Shown here one piece after another: positions 24,590-33,358 of a stretch of DNA of 64,000 nucleotides. The notes under the pieces are model-generated. The model was not told the DNA's origin, did no database searches, and was given only the letters and a program-made list of their open reading frames with translations. Positions within the stretch are counted from its first letter, which is position 1. Every line of letters begins with the position of its first letter. This DNA comes from Ancrocorticia sp052089425. Lineage in GTDB: Bacteria; Actinomycetota; Actinomycetes; Actinomycetales; Actinomycetaceae. The DNA lies in assembly GCF_052089425.1 (NCBI RefSeq), contig NZ_JBQCZW010000004.1:62001-126000 (forward strand). The letters are read 5' to 3'. Both the position numbers and the translations under genes were made by a program.

Positions 24590-25948
24590 ATGAAAAAACT
24601 GAGAGAACTCCTCGGGGGCAATCTTCAGCAATACACCATGGTGTTGGCGCTGATCGTGCTTGTGCTCGTGTTCCAGTTCCTGTCGGGTGGCAAGATGGTC
24701 ACCTCCTCCAACTTCCAAAACCTGATCTCCGGTAACGCCTATGTTCTCGTACTTGCCATCGGCATGGTCATGGTGATTGTGGTTGGCCACATCGATCTGT
24801 CCGTCGGTTCAGTAGCCGGCCTCGTGGGCATGGTGGTAGCCATTTCTGGGCGCGATTTCGGACTCCCCTGGTGGGCTTCGCTGCTCGTGGGCCTAGGCGT
24901 TGGCCTCCTCGTGGGGTGCTGGCACGGCTTCTGGCTTGCCCAAATGGGAATCCCCGGCTTCATTACCACGCTGGCGGGATTGTTAGCCTTCAGAGGCCTC
25001 GTCATCTGGATTTCTGGCTCCATCTCCGCACCGGTTCCCCGCGAGTTCACCACTCTGGGCGCGGGATACATGCCCGAATGGGGACCCGGATGGACCATGA
25101 TGAACAACTCCACGCTCCTTCTGGGAATCGTTGGGATCGTTTACCTGACATGGAGTCAGTTCCGCAAGCGTGCCAAGGAAATCAAGCGAGGAAATGAGGC
25201 TCCACTGTGGATCCCCGTGACACGATCGATCGCTCTGGTGGCCATCATCGGATACATCACGTGGATCTTCGGATCGGGCCGCCCGGGAACCTCCTTCCCG
25301 ATCCCCGGCGTGATTCTGCTGGTACTCGTGATCATCTACCACATCATTACCCAGCGCACCACATTCGGCCGCCACGTCTACGCCGTGGGTGGCAATCGGG
25401 CCGCCGCGGCGCTCTCGGGTGTGAACACGAAGCGCACCTACTTCCTCGTCATGATGAACATGTCCTTCCTTGCCGCCATTGCCGGCATCCTCTTCGTGGG
25501 GCGCTCCACATCTGCAGGTCCGCAGGACGGCAACATGTGGGAGCTGGACGCCATCGCGGCTGTGTTCATCGGCGGCGCCGCGGTATCCGGCGGTATTGGA
25601 ACCGTGTTCGGCTCCGTGATCGGCGGCTTGGTCATGGCCGTTCTCAACAACGGCTTGATGCTCATGGGCGTTGGCCAGGACCGCACGGCCGTGATCAAGG
25701 GCCTCGTGCTCCTGATCGCCGTTGCCTTCGATGTGTACAACAAGAACCACGGAAAGCCCTCCATTACCGGCCATTTAGCGAAGAAAGCGCAACTGGGCCT
25801 CGATGGTGAACCACAGGAGCCACTCTCCCCAGAAAGTGCGGCAGTAGCCGCCTCCGGTGCAGAACCCGGATCAAAGCCCGCTGATGGGCCTGCGATCACA
25901 CCTGAATCCGACAACCCACTCGATCCACATCCACCTACCAAGCATTAA
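24590..25948 (+). CDS. gguB: multiple-monosaccharide ABC importer permease
   Basis: A 452-residue membrane protein with about ten to twelve hydrophobic segments and the BPD-type permease motif VGGNRAAAALSGV before the last set of helices. The GguB type is larger than RbsC/XylH because of a basic cytoplasmic insert (about residues 185-205, FRKRAKEIKRGNE). The start is ATG 24590 with AAAGGA upstream; the frame upstream to 24530 overlaps gguA. The last 60 residues are a Pro/Ser/Glu-rich soluble tail. It lies between the ATPase and binding-protein genes. Confidence 0.92.
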   Translation: MKKLRELLGGNLQQYTMVLALIVLVLVFQFLSGGKMVTSSNFQNLISGNAYVLVLAIGMVMVIVVGHIDLSVGSVAGLVGMVVAISGRDFGLPWWASLLVGLGVGLLVGCWHGFWLAQMGIPGFITTLAGLLAFRGLVIWISGSISAPVPREFTTLGAGYMPEWGPGWTMMNNSTLLLGIVGIVYLTWSQFRKRAKEIKRGNEAPLWIPVTRSIALVAIIGYITWIFGSGRPGTSFPIPGVILLVLVIIYHIITQRTTFGRHVYAVGGNRAAAALSGVNTKRTYFLVMMNMSFLAAIAGILFVGRSTSAGPQDGNMWELDAIAAVFIGGAAVSGGIGTVFGSVIGGLVMAVLNNGLMLMGVGQDRTAVIKGLVLLIAVAFDVYNKNHGKPSITGHLAKKAQLGLDGEPQEPLSPESAAVAASGAEPGSKPADGPAITPESDNPLDPHPPTKH

Positions 25949-25986
25949 CAACGCGGTTTCATAACCGACACCCCGAAAGGAAAACA

Positions 25987-27099
25987 ATGAAGCGACGTTT
26001 TACCGGGCTGGCCGCCATCGCGGCGGCAGCAGCCCTCACACTTAGCGCATGTGGCGGCGATGGCGGCCGCGGCGGCGATGATGCCGGCTCAGATTCCACC
26101 GATGACGCAGTAACACTCGCGGAAGGAGACACCATTGGTGTTTCCCTTCCATGGCTAGGAACGCAGAACTGGAAGGAAGCAGATCAGATCTTCAAGACCG
26201 ATCTGGATGAAGCCGGATACAACGCGATCGTTCAGGCCGCTGATAACAAGGTTCCTAACCAGCAGTCCCAAATCGAGGCCATGATCGAGCAGGGCGCCAA
26301 GGTCCTCATCGTTGGTCCGATTGACGGCACCCAGTTGGGATCTGTGCTTGAGCAGGCCCAGGCCTCTGGCATCACCATCATCGGATACGACCGCATGATC
26401 GAGAACACCGAAGCCGTTGACGGTGTTGTCCAGTTCGGTTCGATCAAGACTGGTGAGTTCCAGGCACAGGCACTCCTACAGGGCCTCGAAGAAGAAAAGG
26501 GCGATGGCCCCTACAACATTGAGCTGTTCGCGGGCGGCCCGGCAGATCCGAACGCTCAGCTGTTCTTCGATGGCGCGATGAGCGTACTCCAGCCAAAGAT
26601 TGATGACGGGACCCTCGTTGTCGTCTCTGGGCAGACCGACTTCACACAGGCCGCCACACAGGATTGGGATAACGGCAAGGCTCAGTCCCGCATGGATTCC
26701 ATCCTGTCGGGTAACTACTCCAACGAGCAGATCGATGGCGTCCTTTCCCCGAACGACGGTATTGCTCGTGCAATTATCACCTCGGCTGAACAGGCCGGTC
26801 AGGATATCCCCGTGGTATCGGGCCTCGATGCTGAAAACGAATCCATCGCTTGGATCGCCTCCGGCAAGCAGTACTCCACGGTTGCTAAGCCAACCCAAGA
26901 AATGGTTGACCAGACCATGGATATTCTCGATTCCTTGGCCGCTGGTGATGGACTCCCCGAAGCCAATGACACCGCTGATAACGGCGCCAAGGAAGTACCC
27001 GTGTACGCCCTTGAGCCCACCGTTGTGACCCTCGATAATCTGGAAGAGTTCTTCGCAGATAACGAGGACATCATGGCGATCATTAACGACAACAAGTAA
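25987..27099 (+). CDS. chvE: ChvE-like sugar-binding lipoprotein
   Basis: The lipobox LSAC gives a lipidated Cys22 followed by a Gly/Asp-rich tether. The 370-residue protein is a periplasmic-binding-protein type 1 fold: GVSLPWLGTQNWKEAD near the start, a hinge, and VVSGLDAENESIAWI later, which match ChvE/GguX-type binders of xylose, galactose and glucose rather than RbsB. It delivers sugar to GguB. It is the third gene of the operon, whereas chvE is first in the proteobacterial order. The stop is followed by the low-quality region containing the assembly gap. Confidence 0.9.
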   Translation: MKRRFTGLAAIAAAAALTLSACGGDGGRGGDDAGSDSTDDAVTLAEGDTIGVSLPWLGTQNWKEADQIFKTDLDEAGYNAIVQAADNKVPNQQSQIEAMIEQGAKVLIVGPIDGTQLGSVLEQAQASGITIIGYDRMIENTEAVDGVVQFGSIKTGEFQAQALLQGLEEEKGDGPYNIELFAGGPADPNAQLFFDGAMSVLQPKIDDGTLVVVSGQTDFTQAATQDWDNGKAQSRMDSILSGNYSNEQIDGVLSPNDGIARAIITSAEQAGQDIPVVSGLDAENESIAWIASGKQYSTVAKPTQEMVDQTMDILDSLAAGDGLPEANDTADNGAKEVPVYALEPTVVTLDNLEEFFADNEDIMAIINDNK

Positions 27100-27112
27100 T
27101 TTGACGAGCGGT

Positions 27113-27314
27113 GGGGGGGGGCAGGCCCCCCCCCCCCCACGAGCACCCAAATTAAAAACAACACAAAACCCCCGCACCAAAACAAGAATGAAAAACGAAA
27201 AACACAAAGAGAGGGTTACACACAACACACCNNNNNNNNNNCTATCACTTCTTGTATAAAATTAACAACAAAATTTTATTGGGGGGGGGGGGGGGGCCCC
27301 CCCCCCCCCCCCCC
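27113..27314. other. assembly gap with poly-G/poly-C flanks
   Basis: Ten N at 27232-27241 mark a join. On the left are G9 (27113-27121) and C13 (27126-27138) around CAGG, then about 90 bases made almost wholly of A and C. On the right is an AT-rich strip, then G16 (27281-27296) directly followed by C18 (27297-27314). Nothing else in the window looks like this. It is probably poor-quality contig ends and should not be read as biology; the true spacer between chvE and the AGE gene is unknown. Confidence 0.85.
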
Positions 27315-27362
27315 GCTTCTCTCTCCCTTTTTACGCACAGCTCTACTCGCCGGAAGCAGAAC

Positions 27363-28643
27363 ATGTCTGAACACGTCATCCCTCTCTTCGAGGATTCCAG
27401 TCACCTCAGCTGGCTTGCCGATCACCGCCGCGGCCTCCTCGATTTTGCCAAAGCCCACGTGTGTTCACCCGAAGGCGGCTACGCATGGCTGGATGCACAT
27501 GGTGATCCTATGCCGGCAGAGGGCCACCAACTGTGGATCGGCTCCCGGATGATCCACATTTTTTCGCTCGCCGCAATGGCCGGCCAGCCCGGAGCCCGCG
27601 ACGTGGTGGAGCACGGGCTAGATTTTTATGTGGACGGCGCTGGCCGCGATCACGAACATGGCGGCTGGTTCGCGCAGGTCGGTGGAACCTCCCCATCGGA
27701 TGCCAAGGAGCTCTATGGCACCGCCCAGCTTCTTCTGGCCGCTTCCTCGGCAACCCAAGCCGGGTTCAGCCGCGGCCGCGAGCTGCTGGACGCAACCCTC
27801 CACGTCATTGATACCTACTATTGGGACGAAGAAGCTGGACGAGCCAAGGAGAGCTACGACGCCACGTTCACCCAGTTGGATCCTTACCGCGGGCAGAACG
27901 CGAACATGCATCTGACCGAGGCGCTTCTGGCCGCCTACGAGGCCACGGGAGATCCCAAACTGTTGGCCAGAGCCACCTCGATCGCCACGTTCGTCGCGGG
28001 CCGCGCCGTCCTGCCAGCTACCTCCGAGCCTACTGACGAACTCGCCCGCATCGCGGCCACCGCCCCGTGGCGCCTACCCGAGCACTTTGACTCAGAATGG
28101 ACGCCCATCTGGGACTACAACATCAATGAGAAGCGGCACGCCTTCCGCCCCTATGGCTCCACCGTGGGCCACTGGCTCGAATGGGCGAAGCTGTGCATGC
28201 AGATCCATGGCCTGGGAATCGATGAGCCATGGCTCGTTCCCACCGCCGAATCACTCTTCAAGCACGGCATCACGGAGGGATGGACCCCAACGGGCGGCTT
28301 TTACTACACGGTGGATTGGGATGGCAGCCCCGTGGTGTCGGACAAGTTCTTCTGGGCCCCACCCGAGGCCGTGAGCGCCGCCGTGCTCCTGTACCGCGAG
28401 ACGAATGATGAGTTCTACGCCCAGTGGTACAACACCATCTGGGAGTACTGCCAGCAGTACTTCGTCCCCGAAACCCTCGGAGCTTGGCAGCACGAGCTTG
28501 ACGGAGACAACCGTCCCACCTCACTGACGTGGGACGGCCGCCCGGACATCTACCATGTCTATCAAGCCACGCTGTACCCGCTGCTTCCTGAGGGCGAGGG
28601 CGTGGCAGCCTTCGCCGCAAAGAACGGCGCCGCAGCCCGTTGA
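27363..28643 (+). CDS. AGE-family aldose-ketose isomerase
   Basis: A 426-residue (alpha/alpha)6-barrel protein of the N-acylglucosamine 2-epimerase superfamily. The motifs WIGSRMIH, QNANMHLTEA, GSTVGHWLEW and the C-terminal GRPDIYHVYQA match the mannose isomerase/YihS branch, where two His residues move protons between C1 and C2 of mannose or a similar sugar. The start is ATG 27363 with GGAAG upstream; the longer frame runs through the poly-G/poly-C artefact. Its place after the ggu importer suggests it converts an imported hexose, but the gap prevents calling an operon. Confidence 0.82.
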   Translation: MSEHVIPLFEDSSHLSWLADHRRGLLDFAKAHVCSPEGGYAWLDAHGDPMPAEGHQLWIGSRMIHIFSLAAMAGQPGARDVVEHGLDFYVDGAGRDHEHGGWFAQVGGTSPSDAKELYGTAQLLLAASSATQAGFSRGRELLDATLHVIDTYYWDEEAGRAKESYDATFTQLDPYRGQNANMHLTEALLAAYEATGDPKLLARATSIATFVAGRAVLPATSEPTDELARIAATAPWRLPEHFDSEWTPIWDYNINEKRHAFRPYGSTVGHWLEWAKLCMQIHGLGIDEPWLVPTAESLFKHGITEGWTPTGGFYYTVDWDGSPVVSDKFFWAPPEAVSAAVLLYRETNDEFYAQWYNTIWEYCQQYFVPETLGAWQHELDGDNRPTSLTWDGRPDIYHVYQATLYPLLPEGEGVAAFAAKNGAAAR

Positions 28644-28689
28644 GGTAGAGCCACTGAGGCCACGCCCGCCCTTACCCTGGCACCTCCGA

Positions 28690-30756
28690 CTATCCCAGCA
28701 GCGCCGGGCGGGCGAACTCCTTGCCCAGCACATGCTCGTCGAGGAAGGCAAGGAACGTCTCGTACCACACCTGAGCGTTCGCGGGCTTCAAGATCCAGTG
28801 CCCCTCGTCTGGGAAGTACAGGAACTTGTTGCCGGCCTCCGGATGAAGGCGCTGTAGATCCTGCCATAGTTCGAGTGCCTGATTGAAGGGCACACGGTAG
28901 TCCTTGTCCCCGTGGATCACGAGCATGGGCACCTGAATCTGTTCGGCGCTCAGGTGAGGTGACCACAGCGTGGCCTGATTGCCGCCTCCGGGCAGCTCCC
29001 CCATCATCCACGTGTACCACGAACCGTTATCGGTGGCCTTGCTCATCGTTTCGATGTCCCATAGGCCTGCGTGGCTGACAATGCACGTGAATCGGTCCCC
29101 CGTATGCCCGGCCACCCAGTTCGCCATGTACCCGCCGTACGATCCCCCGGCAAATGCCTGACGCGCCTCATCAATATCGGGGCGGGAGATAGCAGCATCG
29201 GCTAGCGCCATGATGTCTGTGAACGGCTCGTTGCCCAGACCGTCATGGCCGCGAGAAACCATATGCTTGCCGTACCCGGTGGAAATGCCCGGATCAGGCA
29301 GCAACACTGCGTATCCCCGCGCCACAAACGGCCACGGATTCCACCGCCACGTCCAATCGTTCCACGAGCCCCACGGCCCGCCGTGAGCAAATATCACGAG
29401 CGGACTCGCCGCCTCCGTTTCCGGCAACGCCAACCACGCCCGAAGCGCCGTGCCATCTTCCGCGGTAGCGAAGATTTCCGTCAGCTCTCCCGGCAGCTCC
29501 AGCTCAGCCCCTAGCGGCGGGGCCACCTCAACCCGCCCCGTCCGAGGGTCGATCAACACAACGGTGGGCGGTTCTGCCAGCGAGGAGCGCAGCGCCACCA
29601 GACCATCACCGCATACGGAAAGGGAGGAGTATGTGTATTCGTCGTCGTCGGTTATCAGCGTTCCGGCCCCATTCTCCAACCGGAACACTCCCCCGCGCCC
29701 GCGCCGGTTAGCCGTGACAACAACGTCCCCGGCTCCAGTAATAACCGAGCCGGACGGGGTGTTGTCGAAGCCCTCCGTAAGCCCGGTGAACTCGCCGGTA
29801 GCCAGATCGTATCGGAACACCTCGGTATCCAGAACCTGACCTGCCAACGGTGGAAGGTGGGACGAAACCAGCGCCCAGGTGCCGTCGGGAGCGATCTCCC
29901 CAGCGCTGTATGACTTCGCGGCATCGCCCGCCACAAGCTCGGGTTGCCCCGCCACGGCGCCATCGGTGCCCAGCGCTCCGTCGAAGCGAACGCTCCATAC
30001 CTGCGACGCCTCGGTGATCCCGGTGCGCACGGACATCGTGAGCAAAACCGTGGCCCCATCGCGCCCCGCCACGGCGCCCCCGAGCTTCCACTCGTCCACG
30101 CTGTCCGGCACAGACGGCAGCCCCACTTCGGTCAGCTCGATCGAATCGTCCCCGTATAGGGCGGGTAACCCTCCCACGAACAAGCGCCGCTCGGTTGGCC
30201 CGCAATCTGCGTTCCACCGGCGCACAGGGAAGGAATCGTACAAAACGGCGCTGGTCTTGGCCTCGCTCCGCTCCTTCGCAAAACCGTCCGATTCGGCCAC
30301 GTCCTTCGCCGATGGCATGAGGGAAGCAGTCACAACAACCCCCGTGTTGGTCACCTGGAGGGAATCCACTCCCTCGAAGCGGCGTAGAACGATGCGCGCC
30401 TCGCCCTGAGGCGGCAGCATCCACACGGCGCTGCCCTCTTCTTCTTCGCGGCCATCCTTGCGGGAAAAGTACACTTCGCCGCGCGCGCCGATGACAAGTA
30501 AGCTGGCCGATTCCGCCCCGTGTGTGAGGTAGCGGGTGGTGATTGGTCCCGTGCCGTCCGCACCGTCCTCCCGCTCAACGGCCACCAGCTGGGTGATGAA
30601 CGCCGTCCCCTTCTCGTTGGGCTCGCTCACGGTGGCCACGACGGTGCCGTTCGGGTGGCCCGCCAGCCCCATGATGCGTCCGGATCGAACGAAGGCTGAG
30701 ATATTGTCAAACGTTGGGAGCTCCGGTGCTTTTTCTTTTTCTTCGGTGGTGGTCAT
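28690..30756 (-). CDS. S9-family serine peptidase (prolyl oligopeptidase/acylaminoacyl-peptidase type)
   Basis: A cytosolic 688-residue peptidase with an N-terminal beta-propeller (about 1-430) and a C-terminal alpha/beta hydrolase. The catalytic triad can be read: Ser539 in GGSYGGYM, Asp619 in HGDKD, and His653 in EGHW; VIFAHGGPWG supplies the oxyanion region. No signal peptide is present. The ATG at 30756 lacks a ribosome-binding site but lies six bases after TAGCAT (30763-30768 on this strand), so a leaderless transcript is likely. It is divergent from the fadD15 gene. Confidence 0.9.
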   Translation of the reverse strand: MTTTEEKEKAPELPTFDNISAFVRSGRIMGLAGHPNGTVVATVSEPNEKGTAFITQLVAVEREDGADGTGPITTRYLTHGAESASLLVIGARGEVYFSRKDGREEEEGSAVWMLPPQGEARIVLRRFEGVDSLQVTNTGVVVTASLMPSAKDVAESDGFAKERSEAKTSAVLYDSFPVRRWNADCGPTERRLFVGGLPALYGDDSIELTEVGLPSVPDSVDEWKLGGAVAGRDGATVLLTMSVRTGITEASQVWSVRFDGALGTDGAVAGQPELVAGDAAKSYSAGEIAPDGTWALVSSHLPPLAGQVLDTEVFRYDLATGEFTGLTEGFDNTPSGSVITGAGDVVVTANRRGRGGVFRLENGAGTLITDDDEYTYSSLSVCGDGLVALRSSLAEPPTVVLIDPRTGRVEVAPPLGAELELPGELTEIFATAEDGTALRAWLALPETEAASPLVIFAHGGPWGSWNDWTWRWNPWPFVARGYAVLLPDPGISTGYGKHMVSRGHDGLGNEPFTDIMALADAAISRPDIDEARQAFAGGSYGGYMANWVAGHTGDRFTCIVSHAGLWDIETMSKATDNGSWYTWMMGELPGGGNQATLWSPHLSAEQIQVPMLVIHGDKDYRVPFNQALELWQDLQRLHPEAGNKFLYFPDEGHWILKPANAQVWYETFLAFLDEHVLGKEFARPALLG

Positions 30757-30856
30757 GTTGTCATGCTACCGCCGTCAAACGTGCGATAAAGTAGCATGGA
30801 TCGTGCGCCAGCGCCGCGCACTTGAGTTTTGTTTTCACGAGAGGCAGATTTCGCAC

Positions 30857-32674
30857 ATGAGTTCTCCCGAGCGCCGTGTTTCCTTCACGCCCGGCAAGAT
30901 CAAAATTACGGACGAGATGAACATCCCGTGGGTGTATCGCCAGATCGCCCGCGACAAGCCGGGGCATGTGGTGATCGAACGCAAGTCCTCCATCAACACG
31001 TGGGTTCCCGTTCAGTGGAAGCAGTTTGAGGACGAGTTCCGGGACATCGCACGCGGCCTCATCGGCCTGGGAGTCCAGCCCGGGGACCGCATCGGGATCA
31101 TGTGCCACACGCGCTACGAATTCACCCTATTCGATATGGCGATTTGGGCCGCGGGAGCGGTTGGCGTGCCGATCTACGAAACGGATTCCACGGACCAGGC
31201 GGGTTGGATCATCGAGGATTCGCACCTTCGCTACATCGTGGCCGAGACGGCCCAGATGGCGTCCATTTTGGCTCCGATGGTGAAAAAGCATAAGTTCTTG
31301 GAGAACGTTTTTATTGTCGACGACGACGCCCAGGGCAAAATCTCCGCACACGGCTCACTCGAAGACGATGCAGAAATTGACCGCCGCATCGATGCTATTC
31401 ACGCCGATGATTTAGCCACAATCATTTACACATCGGGCACCACGGGCAATCCGAAGGGCGCTAAGCTGAGCCACCGCAACCTGTTGGCTGTAGTCATCAA
31501 CGGGCCGTTGGACGAGAATTTGGCCAAGATCGTCGCGGGCAAGCAGCGCACGCTCCTCTTCCTGCCCATGGCCCACGTGTTTGCTCGGTTCATCAACCTC
31601 ATGGCGATGTATGCAGGCAACATCATCGGATACTCACCGGACACGAAGAACCTCGTGGGTGACATGCAGTCCTTCAAGCCCACCTACGTGCTTGCGGTGC
31701 CGCGCGTGTTTGAGAAGATCTACAACGCCGCCGATGCCAAGGCTGGCCACGGCGTCAAGCTGCGCCTGTTCCGCCACTATGCCAAGGTGGCCATCAACTA
31801 TTCGCGCGCTCTGGAAACCAAGGAGGGGCCAAGCGCCGCTCTGACGGCATCCCACCGGCTCGGAGACCGGTTGGTCTACCAGCAGCTGCGTAGTATCACC
31901 GGCGGTCAGCTCAAGTACGCGATCTCGGGCGGGGCTCCCCTTGGTGAGCGCCTCGGCCACTTCTTCCGTTCCATCGGCATCACGGTGTTTGAGGGGTACG
32001 GCCTGACGGAAACATCGGCGCCCACGTGCGTCAACGTTCCAGGCGGCATCAAGGTGGGCTCGGTTGGCCGCGCCTACCCCAGCTGCCGCGTCAGCGTGAA
32101 CGATGATGGAGAGATCCTCGCCAAGGGCGATCACATCTTCATGGGGTACAACAACAACGATAAGGCCACCAAGGAGACCTTCACCGAAGATGGCTGGCTG
32201 CGCACAGGGGATCTCGGCCACCTCGATGAGGATGGCTTTGTGTGGGTCACGGGGCGCAAGAAGGAACTCATCGTCACGGCCGGTGGCAAGAACGTTGCCC
32301 CCGCTGTGCTGGAGGATCGCCTGCGCGGCCATCCGCTCATCTCCCAGATCGTGGTGGTGGGTGACCAGCGCCCCTTCATCTCCGCCCTTGTCACGCTTGA
32401 TGCGGACATGCTGCCCGCGTGGTTGAGGAATCACGGCTTCGATGCGCTGACCGCCGCCGAGGCCGTCAAAGATCCTCAGGTTCTCGCATCGATCGACCGC
32501 GCCATTAAGCGTGCCAACGAGGCCGTCTCTCGCGCCGAATCGATCCGCAAGTTCAAGGTCCTGCCCATCGATTTCACCACGGACAACGGGTACCTCACCC
32601 CATCCCTCAAGGTGAAGCGAAACCTCGTCCTCCAAGACTTCGCTACCACGATCGACGAGATTTACGAGAAGTAG
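30857..32674 (+). CDS. fadD15: long-chain acyl-CoA synthetase, FadD15 type
   Basis: The enzyme activates fatty acids to acyl-AMP and then acyl-CoA. The adenylate-forming motifs are complete: YTSGTTGNPKGAKLSH for AMP binding, GYGLTETSAP, TGDLGHLDEDGF, and GRKKELIVTAGGKNVAP, whose last part contributes the late catalytic region. Length is 605 residues. The start is ATG 30857 (GAGAGG about ten bases upstream) where FadD15 homologues begin; the open frame to 30536 is antisense to the S9 gene. It ends 37 bases from the convergent ABC ATPase. Confidence 0.92.
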   Translation: MSSPERRVSFTPGKIKITDEMNIPWVYRQIARDKPGHVVIERKSSINTWVPVQWKQFEDEFRDIARGLIGLGVQPGDRIGIMCHTRYEFTLFDMAIWAAGAVGVPIYETDSTDQAGWIIEDSHLRYIVAETAQMASILAPMVKKHKFLENVFIVDDDAQGKISAHGSLEDDAEIDRRIDAIHADDLATIIYTSGTTGNPKGAKLSHRNLLAVVINGPLDENLAKIVAGKQRTLLFLPMAHVFARFINLMAMYAGNIIGYSPDTKNLVGDMQSFKPTYVLAVPRVFEKIYNAADAKAGHGVKLRLFRHYAKVAINYSRALETKEGPSAALTASHRLGDRLVYQQLRSITGGQLKYAISGGAPLGERLGHFFRSIGITVFEGYGLTETSAPTCVNVPGGIKVGSVGRAYPSCRVSVNDDGEILAKGDHIFMGYNNNDKATKETFTEDGWLRTGDLGHLDEDGFVWVTGRKKELIVTAGGKNVAPAVLEDRLRGHPLISQIVVVGDQRPFISALVTLDADMLPAWLRNHGFDALTAAEAVKDPQVLASIDRAIKRANEAVSRAESIRKFKVLPIDFTTDNGYLTPSLKVKRNLVLQDFATTIDEIYEK

Positions 32675-32711
32675 GGGCTACCACCGATTGTTCGACACCG
32701 CCGGATGCCTT

Positions 32712-33353
32712 CTATTGCCCGAGGGTATAGGCGGCATCCGCTTCGCTGGCAAGGCGCTCATCGTGAGTTGCGATCACAACACTTGCTCCGTCCATTGCCG
32801 ATCGACGGAGCAGGTCAGTGATGAGCTGCCTGTTCTTTGCGTCCAGCGAGGCTGTTGGCTCATCGGCAAAAATGCACGTAGCTCCCTTGTAAAGCGCACG
32901 GGCGATACCCACTCGTTGTTTCTCGCCACCGGAAAGTACGACGGCACGTTCATTTTCCCGGCCAGACAGGCCAACGGTCTCAAGAGTCTGTTCCAGCTTA
33001 GAGTCTGAGCGCCGGCGCCCGAAGATTGAAGGCGTTCGAAGCGTGACGTTGTAGGCAACGGTTTCATCCTCGATCAGCCCGTAGTCCTGATAGATGAAGG
33101 CGGCCTTGTCACGCCAAAACTCTCGGCGGGATCTATCTGACCACCGTTCAACCGCTTGGTGTCCATCAAACTCGATCGTGCCCTGATCCGGAGTCCTGAG
33201 AAGACCCAGACAGTTGAGCAAAGTGGTTTTTCCTGACCCAGATGGTCCCACTAAGGCGACGATACTTCGGTCTGGGATACTCAGCGACACCTGCTCAAAA
33301 ATCACTCGTTGACCAACATTTGCTTTGAGATTCTTGGCTACTATTTCGGTCAT
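32712..33353 (-). CDS. bacteriocin-export-type ABC transporter ATPase
   Basis: A 213-residue ATPase of the MacB/LolD class: Walker A GPSGSGKTT, signature LSGGEKQRVGIARAL and Walker B CIFADEPTASLD. Size and the partner gene match the putative lactococcin-972-group export ATPases. ATG 33353 lies three bases after the stop of the upstream permease gene, inside a GGAAGAA context, so the two are one operon. It probably drives conformational change in the DUF1430-like membrane protein rather than translocating a solute through its own channel. Confidence 0.8.
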   Translation of the reverse strand: MTEIVAKNLKANVGQRVIFEQVSLSIPDRSIVALVGPSGSGKTTLLNCLGLLRTPDQGTIEFDGHQAVERWSDRSRREFWRDKAAFIYQDYGLIEDETVAYNVTLRTPSIFGRRRSDSKLEQTLETVGLSGRENERAVVLSGGEKQRVGIARALYKGATCIFADEPTASLDAKNRQLITDLLRRSAMDGASVVIATHDERLASEADAAYTLGQ

Positions 33354-33358
33354 ACTAA

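Noticed and set aside
27113..27138. Terminator hairpin after chvE
   Set aside because: G9 and C13 can pair but the tract is probably a read artefact, so no terminator is claimed.
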